DNA of 64,000 bases, from positions 62,001 to 126,000 of the forward strand of contig NW_004085885.1 of NCBI RefSeq assembly GCF_000220395.1, read 5' to 3'. The notes below the pieces were generated by a model, which saw only the letters and a program-made list of their open reading frames with translations, did no database searches and was not told the DNA's origin. Of the stretch, positions 1 through 12,278 are shown piece after piece (position 1 is the stretch's first letter; every line of letters starts with the position of its first letter). Both the position numbers and the translations under genes were made by a program. The stretch is from Ichthyophthirius multifiliis (taxonomy: Eukaryota; Ciliophora; Oligohymenophorea; Hymenostomatida).

Positions 1-1995
1 AATGGATAAAATTCATAAAAAAGAAATTTTTTGAAAGCCATTTAAAAATTCCTTGGATCTTAATTAACTACAATTATTAAAAATAGCAAAGAAATATAAG
101 AAAATCAAACAAACGTATAAGAAAGTTAAACAAATGATGAAAATTAAGAGAATATAAGATATGATTTAAACTATGAAAATTTAGAAAAAGAAGAAAATAA
201 TGAACAATAAGAATAAGAAAAAAAAACTACTAATGATCGTTTTAAATCAAAAAAACTAATTAATTTATTTTTAAATAAATTTATATAAAATGTATAATAT
301 ATTATTTATTTTAATAAAAAATATAAATTAATTATAAATTTTTGTTATAAAAAGTAAGAAATTGAATACGATTAGAATAATTTATAAGAAACATAAATTA
401 ATAATTCACCAAATAAAAATACAAGATAAATTTACTAAGAAAACATAAATAGCAGAATGCATTCATTTATAACCGGAAATCCTTTTAATAAAAAAGCTAT
501 TACTGATACAAATAAATAAAGTAAATATTTTTTTTATAATATTATTAATAACAATTCTATTAATAAATTTCAAAGGCTTAAATAATGATAGTATAATGCA
601 TATTTCTTCAAATAAACCTATCGTATATAATAAATATAAAAGAGCTGAAAAACGTTTGTTTTCAAGCAATGAAATATATTCAAATTAAATATTAAATTAA
701 GCAATAAATAAAATAAATAAAAAGTAAGAAAAGGCCACACTTTCAATGTAATCTCTATAAAAGTTTTTAACTTAAATATATTAAAAGTTAGTAAAATAAG
801 ATAGCTTTTAAAAAGTTTAACTTCATACATTTTGCTATGATGAACTTATGTCGAAATAAGGTCTAAAAAGAGTTGTTGATGATAAAATATTCAAAATAAT
901 TACAAGTATTGGCGTTTATAAAAATACAAATATCAGAATAGATACTGTTGCTAAGTTTATTGGATTATATGGAAAAGTGGATTTATATGAATATTATTAT
1001 TATATTTAAGGATTAAAGTTTTTTTAGAATTAAAATTCTTGTATTTTAAATTAAAACTGTTTAGTGAATTTAGAAAAAGCAAATTAATTTATTTAAAGAG
1101 TTTTTTAAGGAAAAATAGAAGAAAAGAACTTACAAAAACTTATAACAGATATTAAAATGAGTTTGAATTTTAAAAATAATAATTAAAATTATATTTTATT
1201 CGAAAATTTTTTTAAAAAATGTATAAATTATTACGAAATTACTAAATAGGAAAAAAAAATATATATAAAGCAAATATTTAACTCTATTGATGTATTTTTT
1301 TTATATAAAAAAAATAATATTTAGATTATTATTAATAATTCATATTATTTTTATATTAAACTATATAGTTAGATAATAGTGAAATGATAGAATTTTATGA
1401 ATTTAATTTATTATATAGATATATAGAATATGATACTTACAAATTAAATCATGTTGAGTAAATGTTTCTGTAAGAAGCTGATTTAATTAATCCTGTCAGC
1501 CAAGAAAATGCAATATCTTTTAATAAATTTGTTAGTTTATGCCTTGATAGAAATTTGTTTTTGGATTAAAAATTAATTATTTTATTTAAAATAAAGTAGA
1601 TGATATAGACTTTAGTAAAATCGAAAATATATTTGATAATTAAGTTTTATATAAAAAATTAATTAAAAATCGATTAATTTAATCTGGAAATTATAATTTT
1701 GAAACAAAAACTATTCTTAAATAGTTTTTTAGAAACTTAATATACAAAATTAAGTAGAATCCTAAGAATAATAATTTAGTATATTTTAATTTTATTTATA
1801 TAAATATGTATTTTTTTATTAAATATTATTATATTGTTATTTTTTAAAGGTTTATTAATAAGCTTTAAACTTTTTTATGAAGAATCTAAAAGACTCTTAT
1901 TAGAAAATGAATCTGAAAAAATACTTTAAGAAATTATTAGTGAACAATTATAAGATCTATTAGTTTTTAGCATTTAATTTTCAGAATTATAATGA
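1..1995 (+). CDS. Hypothetical protein, 5' end outside window
   Basis: Read with code 6, frame 1 is open from the first base. The protein is rich in Asn, Gln, Lys and Glu. A 55-bp GT-AG intron at 521-575 joins frame 1 to the next frame exactly, and a second at 1292-1368 (77 bp) does the same, leading to a well-formed stretch with LINPVSQENAISF. Frame continuity calls for further introns near 1560-1600 and 1780-1860. The last exon reads FYEESKRLLLENESEKILQE and ends at TGA 1993-1995. No family was recognised. The N-terminal low-complexity part and the acidic helical C-terminus suggest a cytosolic protein, but that is inference. The start codon lies upstream of the window. Confidence 0.7.
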
Positions 1996-2547
1996 GAAAT
2001 CATTTTATTATTTTATATTATATAATATATATTGTATTTACTAAAATTTATTAATAAAATACTATTTTTTAAAATAAAAAATATAAAGATAACATATATT
2101 ACAATGATCAAATATTAAAAATTAATTCATTTAAATTTTTAAGGTATTTAATAGTTAATTTATTAATTTTATTATTCTATTTAAATATCATTAATACCAT
2201 ATTTTAGTTTTTTTAATTTTTTTATAATCATTATATTAATAAAGATTATAAGAACTATTTTTTTATTTAGGATTATCATAAGTATTTGAATAATTATAAA
2301 AAAAAATACTTTTCATAATAACTAATATTAAAATTGCTAAACTTGTCTCTATAAATATTTTTTTATTCTAATTTATAATTATATTTCGATTATTATTATT
2401 TTTAATAATGAGAGCATTTAATTTAGAGTAAAATTATATATCTTTATAATTAAAAAAATATTATTATATAGATAAAAATATGTATAATCTTTTACATATA
2501 TTAAAAAAAATTTTAATTGATAATAATGAAATTATTTTTTATGTTTT
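1996..2547. other. AT-rich intergenic region
   Basis: This stretch is almost wholly A and T, with many TGA-interrupted frames on both strands and no coding-like composition. I see no gene, RNA or regulatory motif in it. Confidence 0.5.
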
Positions 2548-2839
2548 TCATAAAAAAATTATTTTGATTATTTATATATAATATATAATGTTATTTTAAC
2601 TAATATATATATTCAGATTAAAATACATATTATATAATAAATATTAATTAATTAATTAATTAAAAATAATAGATATATTAGTCTTTATTCTTGTTGAGTT
2701 TTTACTTAAAGATCTATCTTTTAAATCATTTTTAAAATATTTTTCAATATTCGTGATTTTAAATTTTTATTATTATTATTTAAAAGAATTAAAAGTATTT
2801 TGTTTAAATAGTTTCATATTCCTTAATTTTATTAAAAAA

Positions 2840-2882
<43 letters not shown>

Positions 2883-3215
2883 ATTATTATTATTATTTTT
2901 TATATTATTTCATTTATATTTATTTATTTATATAATATTTAATAACTTATCAATATTTTATAATTTTACAAGGTATTTTATATTTATCATTTTTACTTAT
3001 TTTTTTTTACTATTAATATTTTTTACAAATTAATTTTTTTATTAGCAGTATTTAGTATTACATTACTCTAACTTTATCTTTATTTTTTTTTATTATATAA
3101 TTTTTAAATAGTTATTTTTAATTAAATCTTATTTTTGATTTTAAATATTTTTTTATATATTTTTGAAGTTTTTATGATATTTATTTTTTGTAGTAATTTT
3201 TTTACTCAAAATCAT
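2548..3215 (-). CDS. Possible gene with poly-Asn tract
   Basis: The minus strand has coding-like pieces in code 6. One begins at ATG 3215-3213 (MILSKKITTKNKYHKNF) and is Lys/Asn/Gln-rich. Another near 2650-2760 contains NIEKYFKNDLKDRSLSKNS and runs to TGA 2550-2548. Between them an AAT-repeat tract would encode polyasparagine. Frames change between the pieces, so introns are needed and the model is incomplete. The plus-strand reading, Tyr- and Ile-rich, is an antisense artefact of the ATT repeat. No family was recognised. It could also be decayed sequence. Confidence 0.3.
2838..2900. repeat. (ATT)n trinucleotide microsatellite
   Basis: Near-perfect tandem ATT units, interrupted once by AATT. 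Read on the minus strand as AAT it would be a polyasparagine tract in the candidate gene around it. Confidence 0.85.
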
Positions 3216-3681
3216 TTATTCTATCGTTTTTTTTTAAAAAATAATAATCATTTATAATTTATTATTTTTGGAAATTTGTTGCCAAGTTAAATTATGCAAT
3301 ATAAATAAGTGATCATTTTTATATAAAATATTATAAAATTCTCGTTTATTATTACTAATATGTTTTTAATGTATTTTTTAAAAAGAAATTAAAATATATG
3401 TATAATAATCTAATTTATTTTATTTATTTTTTTATAATAACTTTTTTAAGAAAAATTAATTAATAAAATAAGACTATCATTATCACAAGTTTTTCCTTTT
3501 TTTTTCATTTTAATTAATTTATTTTTTAAAAAATAAAAATAAAAATAAAAAAACATTAAAATATATGAATATATAGTAATAAAATTAATTATATTAATTT
3601 AATTTAAGAGTTAAAAATAAAAGTTAAATTTTGTTAATATACATTTTTATAATTAAAAAAAAAAAGATATTTAAAAAAGAA

Positions 3682-4143
3682 ATGTCTTAAAGTTGTAATA
3701 TTGGTAAAGTTTTCCAAAAATAAAATTAAATTTTAGAAATAGATAGTTTTGAAGATCAAGTATTATTTGTAGGTTTATATTTTAGTGCAATTTGGTGTTT
3801 TCCATGTAAATAATTTACACCAATATTAGCTGATTTTTATAATAAAATAAATAAAAATAATAAATAAATGGAAATAATACTTTTCAGCAAAGATCATTCG
3901 ATAGAAGAATTTAACTTTTATTATTAAAAAATGCCATTTTTAGCAATTCCTTATAATGATTAATAAAGAAATGAAAATATTTCTAGGCTTTTTAGACTAA
4001 GGAGCATTCCTAGTTTAGTTGTATTAGATAATAAACTTAGATACATTACAAATTAAGGGAAATATTTTGTAGAAAATTTTCATGAAAATGCTATTGAAAA
4101 ATTTAAATAAATAAAATAATAATTATATCCTGAAAGCATTTGA
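3682..4143 (+). CDS. Thioredoxin-like (nucleoredoxin/tryparedoxin) protein
   Basis: This is a single uninterrupted code-6 ORF of 153 residues, from ATG 3682 to TGA 4141. The redox motif is WCFPC at residues 38-42, preceded by a hydrophobic strand (QVLFVGLYFSAIW), as in nucleoredoxin and tryparedoxin. The loop holding the cis-proline is visible as SIPSLVVLD near residue 110. The length fits a stand-alone tryparedoxin-like domain. The family reduces or isomerises disulfides in client proteins, passing electrons from a dithiol donor. No signal peptide is seen, so a cytosolic location is likely. Many Gln residues are TAA or TAG. The fold assignment is strong; the exact subfamily is inferred. Confidence 0.88.
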
Positions 4144-4524
4144 TTTTTTTGTTTTATAATTTTATATTTATTTAGCTTTTATAAATTAATAAATGTAATA
4201 AAAAATAATAAATTTTATTGAACTATTTATATTAATAAATTAATAATATTCATTTTTTTTTTATTGACATATTCTATAATTTAATTTATGAAAATATCAT
4301 TTAATTTATATTACATGAATATACTTTTATTAAAATCATTTAATAAAATATTAATGAATATAATTGCTAATAAAATTAAAATATAAAAATAAAAATAAGA
4401 TAAAACCATTATAAAATAAATATTAAAATAAATTAAAAAAATAAATATATTTTGATTATTAAATTCCACAAAAAATAATAATTTTTTTTTTTAATAAAAA
4501 ATAACAAATTCATATATAAATAAA

Positions 4525-4912
4525 ATGGAGTAATAATTAACAGATGATATATTATAATTTATAGAATAAAAGTTAAACATTTAATTATAAATTAAAAAAA
4601 TTCATCAGATTCAAGTGCAAGTGGATAATCATCAAAATCTAAGTTGAATAATTCTAATTATATTATGGATAAATCTATTTTCACTAAGCCTAGCACATAT
4701 GATAATGAAGATTATGAATATGATACAGAATATGGAATTTTTAATTAAAAAAATACAATAACTTTAAATACTAATTAATACTATTAAAGTGGATTTTAAT
4801 TGTCTAGTTTTAGCAATAAAATAAAAAGAACATTTTTTATCAATAAGATAAAAGTTATAAAAAAGACTTAAGAGTGATATTAGGAATGCCTATCTATGAT
4901 AAAGAAGATTGA
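4525..4912 (+). CDS. Possible small Ser/Asn-rich gene
   Basis: A coding-like stretch near 4600-4850 encodes a Ser- and Asn-rich segment followed by an acidic Tyr-rich part (YDNEDYEYDTEYG). Another frame ends with DLRVILGMPIYDKED before TGA at 4910-4912. An ATG at 4525 is the likeliest start, but I could not join the three pieces with clean GT-AG introns. It may be a short disordered protein or a degraded gene. No function can be assigned. Confidence 0.3.
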
Positions 4913-5525
4913 TATTTAAATATTTTTTTATATATTTTATAATTTAATAATATTTAATTATATTTATATATATTTTCATTATTTATTTTAAATAATATTA
5001 ACAAAAGTAGAATTTATTATCATTTATATTATTAAATATCATAAAAAATATTTATTTAATTTATATTTTATTTGATTAAATATAGTTTAATTATTAAAGG
5101 CTTATGTATTAATTTTATATATCGGAAGTTTTAAATTGCAAAACTTTAACTCTTTATAAAATAATTTAATATTAAAATAGAAAAATATTTTAAATACAAA
5201 TTTTTATATTTATTTATAAAAAATTTATTAAAATTTTTATAAATGAGAAAGATAGAAAATACTTGCCTAACATATATGAAAAAGTTATTGATTTTATATA
5301 ATACTTGATTCTTATTAAATCAAAATTTATAATTTAAATTAATATAATATAAATATTTAATTTATTTTATTTTCAAATTTAAAAGTTCTAAAAATTTATA
5401 AGGATATCATTAATTAAATAATTTTATCTATAGTAATATATTTAAATATAAGATATTAAAATAAAATTGTATAAAGAATTTAATATTTAAATTAAAATGA
5501 TAAAAATTAATAGTTAAATGAAATA

Positions 5526-5578
<53 letters not shown>

Positions 5579-5762
5579 TACTTAAAATTATTTAATGCTT
5601 TTATTTGTAATTTTTTTTCATTATATTGTAATCAAATACAATCATAATATCTTATAAATGTATGTTTATTTGTTAATAATTTAAATATTATATTATTTGA
5701 AATATTTTTTTTTATTTTAATACAGATATACAAACATTTAATAATAAATATTATATCAATTA
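4913..5762. other. AT-rich intergenic region
   Basis: No coding-like frame is seen. It contains a TA dinucleotide tract near 5527-5575 and the 3' flank of the RAP-domain gene. Confidence 0.5.
5527..5575. repeat. (TA)n dinucleotide tract
   Basis: A run of alternating T and A of about 48 bp, with one TTTA interruption. Confidence 0.8.
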
Positions 5763-7009
5763 TCAAATATCTAAAAGTTTTTTTATATAATCTATTTATT
5801 ACTATACGTTGTCAATTTTATTAGAATAATCTTAATGATGAATATAATATAATTTGTAATTATTTTTTTCTAATGTATATTTTTTCATTAAATCTTTAGA
5901 CTTAATTATGCTTTAATCTTCCTAAAAAGGATAATGAAAAGGTCCATTTATTTCAATAATTTTTTAACCCTTCTAAATAAAAAAATCAATAATATATGGA
6001 TCAATCAAATATTGTTATTAAAACTCAATATCTGCTAGTTTTAAAATAATTTCAATATAAGATTCGATTCTTGATTAATTCTTATTAATTAATTAATTAT
6101 AATTATTGTTTAGTTTTTAATTATAGTTTTAAATTTAATTTAATAATAAAATTTCTTTTAATCTATATTAATAACTTAGTTTTAGATTCTATAAGCATGT
6201 ATGTGGTAACTAATTAATAAGTAGAGTTAAAAATTAATTTTATATAGGCAACTTATTTTAAATATAATATAATTAATACATCCATACAACTAAAATTAGT
6301 TATTCTAAATTGATTTAATTTTTATCAAAATTAATGTCTTCAGGTATTTTTATTATTCCCTTTTTAAAAAATTAATATAATATATGTATTTTTTAGTCTT
6401 AATTAATTATTAGATTTTTATTTATATTTTGCTAAAATTAATCATATAATTTAAGAACAAATTGATAGCTAAATTTATTTGTTTTATATACAATTTATGT
6501 ATATCTTTAAATATCATTAGGATTTATTGTTTTTTATTATTCTTCAATCATTTTTTATGTTGTATTTATTATTTTTGTTGAAAATCTATTATTTTAAACA
6601 CAATAATCCAAAATATTTAAATTTGTTTATATATCATGAGTATTTTTAAATAAATATCTGCAAATTTTTTATTCGAATTCATTTTATTTATCATCTAATT
6701 ATTTTTTATTTAAATTTTGTTTCAATTGATTTAAGTTTTTTTAGAACTATTCGATATATTAAATTACATTAGATTACTCTAGTAAGACTTTAATGCAAAA
6801 ATAACCTATTTATTTTAATAAAATGTTAAGAAATATGCTATTTATTATTTTATTTATTATATAGATTTATAAATAAATATTGTTTATATTATATATAAAA
6901 AAATTATTATTATTTTATATTCATTTTATAAAAATCAAAAACTTTTGGGTATTTTTCGGATGTTAATTTTCGGAATCTTAGAGTAAATTTTAATAAATTT
7001 ACCAAACAT
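5763..7009 (-). CDS. RAP-domain protein, probably mitochondrial
   Basis: The minus strand gives a long code-6 frame ending at TGA 5765-5763. The C-terminus matches the RAP domain (an RNA-binding module named after its abundance in Apicomplexa): PYIIDFFIQKGQKIIEINGP followed by FHYP, a downstream SKDLMKKYTLEKNNYKLYYI and a terminal acidic-aromatic turn. The core EINGPFHY corresponds to the family's conserved E-x-GP-x-H. Upstream is a helical repeat-like region of about 300 residues. ATG 7009 opens a basic N-terminus (MFGKFIKIYSKIPKINIRK) that looks like a mitochondrial presequence. One intron of about 100 bp, from near 6926 to 6826, is needed to join it; the exact junction was not phased cleanly. 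RAP proteins usually act in organellar RNA stability or rRNA processing. Confidence 0.78.
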
Positions 7010-7224
7010 TTTAATTTTTATTTTATTAATATTTAAGTCTTTTAGTAAAATAAATTAATTACTAAAAATATTATATTGTATTTTATAAAATAATGTTTTT
7101 ATTAAAAAATATAAATATAATTTATTTTTGCGATATTTATAAATTTATTTTATATATATAAATAATTATTAATTTTTAATATCAAAATTTTTATTCAATT
7201 ATTATTTTTATAAATATAAAATTA

Positions 7225-9142
7225 TCAATTATTTATTTATTATTAATGTTAATTTAAATATTATTCAATCATTTCTGCTAATTTTAGTGTTATATCATGT
7301 GATATATTATGAATTTTTACAAAACTTTTAGCTTTTTAAATAGGATTATCGCCTTCATATAGTACGATTTTTGCTTTTTTACTTTTCGTAATATTAATAT
7401 CAATATGTCCTATAAGTTATTTATTTTGATTATTTTATTGCTTATTTGCCAAATTAAAGGACTTAATTATATTATTTTAATTATTCTATGATAATTGATA
7501 TCTTTATTTTTAATAAAACATTTGTTTTTCAAGTTTTTCTTTCCTTGCTTTGTACATTCTTCTTAATTGTTAATTAAATCCTTTAATATCTTATAATTAA
7601 GCATTATTTTAACTTTAAACAGATTAGTTATGTTTAGAATTAGTTATTTTTTAAGGGAAGAAAGTACAGTTTTCTAACTCTTATTCTTATTTTTAAAATT
7701 CATATAATTCTTTTGCTTCTTTTGCCAAACTTTATTTTTAATCATGCAATTTATATAATTTTTCATAAGCTTTTTCTTATTTAATTCTTTCTTAACTTTT
7801 TTTTTTTTTTTTTTTTTTTAATTATTATTTATATTAAAATAATATTAAAGTATAATATAAGATAAATAAATGAAAATATTTTTTATTTTTTATTTAATAT
7901 AAAAAAACTAACTCTTTATAATATATACTGTTAATCTTTAAGTTTGTTTATTTTTGGTTTAAAAGTACATCCTTCTATTTCTTCATTTACTTTTTGAATT
8001 TACAAATAACTTTATTTTTCTTATTTTTCTTTATATTACTCATATAATTAATCATATCTATTTTAATGTATTTATGATTTAGATTAATCAATAACCCTGC
8101 TTTTATCATTTATTTAAGGTTTAAAAGAATGATTGCTAATTTCAAAAACATTAGAAGTGTTACTATGATTGTTATTTTTTTTCCAATTAGTATAATATTC
8201 CATTAGAGTTGTTTTATCATCAAATATATTTTTAAATTCTTTTATTAATTTTTGTAAATTCCAATTTCCTTCAATAGAAAAATAAAGATCAAGTACTTTT
8301 TGATCATTTTACAAACAATTTTATAAAATTACTTATTATAATAATTAAACACTTTGCTCTAATGTAAGCTTATTTTTATTTTATAAAGTTTTCATATTTA
8401 AATATTAAATTATTTAAAAAAGAATACTTTTTGTTCAAGCAAAATCATTGTAAATTCAAAAACTATCCTACTATTTACTAAATCTATTTCATAATCATTT
8501 TTATATTGTTATTAATCTATTGACATTAATTTCCAAATTTATTCGTGAAATTCAATTTCTTATTGCATTCTTTCTCTTTCTTGTTTAGTTAGCTAACTTA
8601 TCTATTGAACAGTCATATTTTATTCATTTATTTAGTATTAAAAACATCTGAAAATACCTAACTCTTAAAATAAAATTCCTACATTTTCAAATGATATTTC
8701 ATTAATGTTTTTTTATAAATTAAGTATTAAAGCTTAAAGAAAATCCTAAATTTTTTTTTTTTTATTATATATATATAAAAAATAAATAAATATTTATTTA
8801 AAAATAAACCTCAATCTTTTTAAGAATTATTCTCTATGAATTTGAGTCTATTTTCGATTAATTTTTTTATTGTTAATTTTATTTTTGGATTTATATTTGA
8901 CTTTATTGAAGCTATTATTATCTTTCAAAAGCATTTTAATAAAGATTTTCAAATAAATTTAATTGTTTATTTTATTTTTAATTCTCTTTGTTTTATAATT
9001 AAATTTAGTCTTCTTATAATTATTCCTATTATTTTTATTTTAAATCCAAGGAAATTTATTGATTTAATTATTATTTTTGGAATTATATAGAATCACTAAT
9101 ATGCCAATAATCTTATAGAGTTTTTAATTAAAGATCATCCAT
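7225..9142 (-). CDS. Large protein with repeated CTF-x-P motifs
   Basis: This multi-exon code-6 gene starts at ATG 9142 (MDDLQLKTLQDYWHISDSIQ) and ends at TGA 7227-7225. The protein has basic, Gln-rich coiled-coil segments. Short units of the form L-Y-x-x-A-x-x-R precede EGCTFKPKINK and a second copy, ENCTFFPQK. The C-terminus carries a compact module with IVLYEGDNPIQKAKSFVKIH and LKLAEMIEQ. I have the impression that similar C-terminal modules recur in other protist proteins, but I cannot name a family. Introns fit GT-AG around 8765-8822 and 8350-8410; a long one near 7800-7905 contains the poly-T/poly-A tract. Function is unknown; a cytoskeletal or ciliary role is only a guess. Confidence 0.78.
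7799..7820. repeat. Poly-T (poly-A on minus strand) run in intron
   Basis: About 21 consecutive T on the plus strand. It falls just before the 3' splice site of an intron of the 7225-9142 gene, so the run lies in the polypurine end of that intron. Confidence 0.75.
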
Positions 9143-9382
9143 TTTAAATCTATAATTAAAAAAATATTATTTACTTATTATTTTTAAAAATAAAATATTT
9201 ATTAATTTTGTTTTCAAAAAAAAAAAAAAAAAAATTAAAATTTATATTTCAAATAAATAAAATATATTAATGTCATAATTTTTTTAGTTAATTATTTTTA
9301 TTTTATATATATAAACTCTAAATTTCAAGTTATTTATTTAATATATAAATAATATTTTAATGTTATAAATAAATATATTTTA

Positions 9383-10307
9383 TCAATTTTTATTAAACGA
9401 ATATCTATTTACTTTTTATTATGCTTATGATTAACTTCTTTAGTTATAATAAAAAGATCCTTTTTTCTTTTAAATAAATTTCTTATTATAAATAATTTAT
9501 ATTTTATTATCATCTTAATAAACTTTTGATACTTCAGAATTAGGCATAGAATATATTTTTTTTAATTCTTATTAAGCAGATATTCTTAAAAATTAAGAAT
9601 GCTCTAATTTCTATAATAATTATAATTCCTCTTTTTAAAGTTTTTCAAGGATTAAATTTTTCTAAGCTTTGACTTGGATATGAATATTTTTTCTTAATTA
9701 AGATTCTTTTTATATATCTGAAATTTATTTACACCAAAATTTTAAAACGTTATTTTTTTATTGTTTTTCAAGTTCTTTAATTGTATCGTGCTTAAATTTA
9801 TTTTGATTTAAGTTGTTTTTTCTTATTTGGCTTATTTTTTCTAAATTTATTTGTTTTTGCTTTTTAATTTAATTTCCTTCTTATTTTTTCATTTAAATTA
9901 AAGAATTTATTATTGAATTTTTTTCATTTTATTAATATTTTTTTTATTCATAATTCTTTTTTTAAAGATTGAATAACTATGATTGAGTATTATCTTTATT
10001 ATAATTTCTCTTTTTTTAAAAATATAATAATAAATTTATTTTTTAAAACCTATTCTTTTAATTCTAAGTTATACTTTTTTAAATTTATTAAGTTTTAAGT
10101 CTTATGATGAGTATCATTTAGCTTTTTTAGCGATCTTTATTCTTCTTCTTTAAGAAGATTAAGCCTATTAAATAATAAATCAATTTATTTTTCTATTAAT
10201 TCTCTATTTTTTTTAACTGTCCATTCACTTTATGAATTAATTGATGAATTATTATTAAATTGATGATTACTAAAACTAAAAAACTTTATGTTTTGAAATT
10301 AGGTCAT
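9383..10307 (-). CDS. Coiled-coil hypothetical protein
   Basis: ATG 10307 opens MTQFQNIKFFSFSNHQ, then an Asn-rich linker and a long Lys/Glu/Leu coiled coil (RELIEKQIDLLFNRLNLLKE). Later parts include DTIKELEKQ, LEKLQKEELQLLQKLEHSQF and a C-terminal basic tail ending NRYSFNKN at TGA 9385-9383. At least one intron, starting near 10043 with GTTTTAAA, is needed. No enzyme or binding motif is visible. It sits tail to head with the 7225-9142 gene, 240 bp apart on the same strand. Probably a structural protein; not assigned. Confidence 0.65.
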
Positions 10308-10722
10308 TATATAATAAATAAAAAATTGATTTATGATATATTTATTTTAAAAGTTTTATAATTAATATATAAAATTAAAGAGAATAAATATTTAATTGTT
10401 AAATTAAGATAAATAAAATTTATATAAATAAAAAAAAAAAATTATCTTTATATAATAATAAAAAATAAAAAAAATAGATTTTTAAAAATATTAAATAATA
10501 AGAAAATAAATACAGTTTAAAATATAAATATATATTCATATAAATATAATAATATATAATATATTAATATATATTAATATATAATTTAACAATTATTATA
10601 TTATATTATTATATATACATTTTAATATTTTTATTTAAATATTATAGCTATTTATTATTAATTTTTTTTTTTAATATTAACTAATTATAAATCACTATAA
10701 ATTAATTATTCTCTAAATAATA
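10308..10722. other. Divergent intergenic region
   Basis: AT-rich spacer between two divergently transcribed genes (starts at 10307 minus and 10723 plus). It should contain both promoters, but no motif stands out. Confidence 0.5.
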
Positions 10723-11445
10723 ATGCAAAAAGGATAAGGTGATTTTGCAGATGATGTTCACCCTGAAAAATCTTTAGATTAAAGTCATTCAACAAAGAAT
10801 GGTTAATAATTTAATTCCGTTAAATAATTAAATTTTAATAATAATATACATTTAGAAATAAATAATAATGAATCAATTAATTAGAGGTTTTTTAAAAATG
10901 GTTAAGATGAATATTCATTAATGAATATTTCAATAGCCGAAGAAATAAAATGCTAAGAATAATATTGTTAATAATAATAATTATTTAAATTGAAAATATA
11001 GCCTTAAAAGCATATACATTCTATGGCTGAAAAAAAAATTGGTTTTTAATATTCAAAAAAAAAAATAGATTAAGATGCTTTAGAATAAATGGATCCTGAA
11101 TGTATGAGTGAATGCTAAACTTAATTAATACCTAAATTTACTTATTGTGTTAATATGCCTTAAAATTTACCAAAAGAATAATAATATTAATAGCTTAGAA
11201 AGGTCAATGAATAAAGATATTTATAATTAAAACAAGTTGCAGAAAGTTTAGAGTAAAATCATGTTACTATTAATTATTTAAATTTCTTAGGTACCTCTTA
11301 TTCTTTGGCTAAAGAAATACCAGAAGAATGTGCTTATTTATTACTTACCTTAGAAAATTAATTAGAATTAATTTTAGTTATTAATTTATAAAAACAATAA
11401 TAATATAATAATAATTAATATCATAAATAATAGTATTAAAATTGA
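10723..11445 (+). CDS. Hypothetical protein, 240 residues, single exon
   Basis: Uninterrupted code-6 ORF from ATG 10723 (MQKGQGDFADDVHPEKSLD) to TGA 11443. The first half is low-complexity and Gln/Asn-rich. The middle has a small cysteine cluster (DPECMSECQTQLIPKFTYC). The C-terminal third is helical and acidic (SYSLAKEIPEECAYLLLTLE) and ends in a Gln-rich tail. Cysteine spacing does not match a zinc finger I know. No transmembrane helix or signal peptide is seen. Codon use resembles neighbouring genes, so it is probably real, but no function can be proposed. Confidence 0.7.
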
Positions 11446-12278
11446 TATTTCTTTATATATATTTATTTATATATATGTATTAATAATTTTTAATTATTAA
11501 TAAAATATTATATTTTTATTTTGTCAATTTTTTTTAACAAAAAAATAAAAACTTTAAAGATATAATAATAAAAAAATTATTAATCTAATTCAAAGATTAA
11601 ATAAAATACGTTTCTAAATTAAATTATCTTGAGAAAATACTCAAAAATAATTTATAACTAATAAAAAAATAATATACAAAAGTAGATTTAAAAATAGCAA
11701 ATTGTAAATCCAACTTATTTATTAAATTAAATGATAAAATAAAAATAATATTTTAACAAAATAAGCATAAAAAAATAAAACAAGTAAAAGTATTTATTAT
11801 AAATTAAATAAAATAAAATAATGTTATTCTAAATTACTTAAAATTAAACATCATAATTATATATTATTTAATTTTATATAAATAATAGATTTTTTTTTTA
11901 TTAATCATAAATTTTAAAGTTAAAATCGAAAGATTAAGATATTCAATAGTTGTAAAGAAATAAAAAATAGATTTATTTCGAAAAACTATTGGAGATAATC
12001 AAATATATATTTATTTAAAAATCAATAATTTATTATATTTGTAAAAATATTGTCTTAAAAATTGATATAATTATAAAATTATATAAAAATAGTTTTTCTT
12101 TAATTTAATGTATTGTTAAATTACAGAATTATATTAAATGAATAAAAACATTAAAAAAAGTAAATTTTGATTAATATTTTAAGATTTAATAAAAAAAGAA
12201 TATGTTTAGTTAGTTATTAAATAATAAAAGAATTTATAATAAATATATTTATATAATATATAAAAAAAAATGAATGAT
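11446..12278. other. AT-rich region without clear gene
   Basis: Very A-rich on the plus strand. Open code-6 frames of 50 to 100 codons exist but consist of Asn, Lys, Ile and Gln as expected by chance. I could not build a gene. Confidence 0.45.

Noticed and set aside
8836-9090. Plus-strand open frame that looks like a membrane protein
   Set aside because: It is exactly antisense to the well-supported 7225-9142 gene; Asn/Gln/Lys-rich coding read backwards gives Ile/Phe/Leu. No independent evidence.
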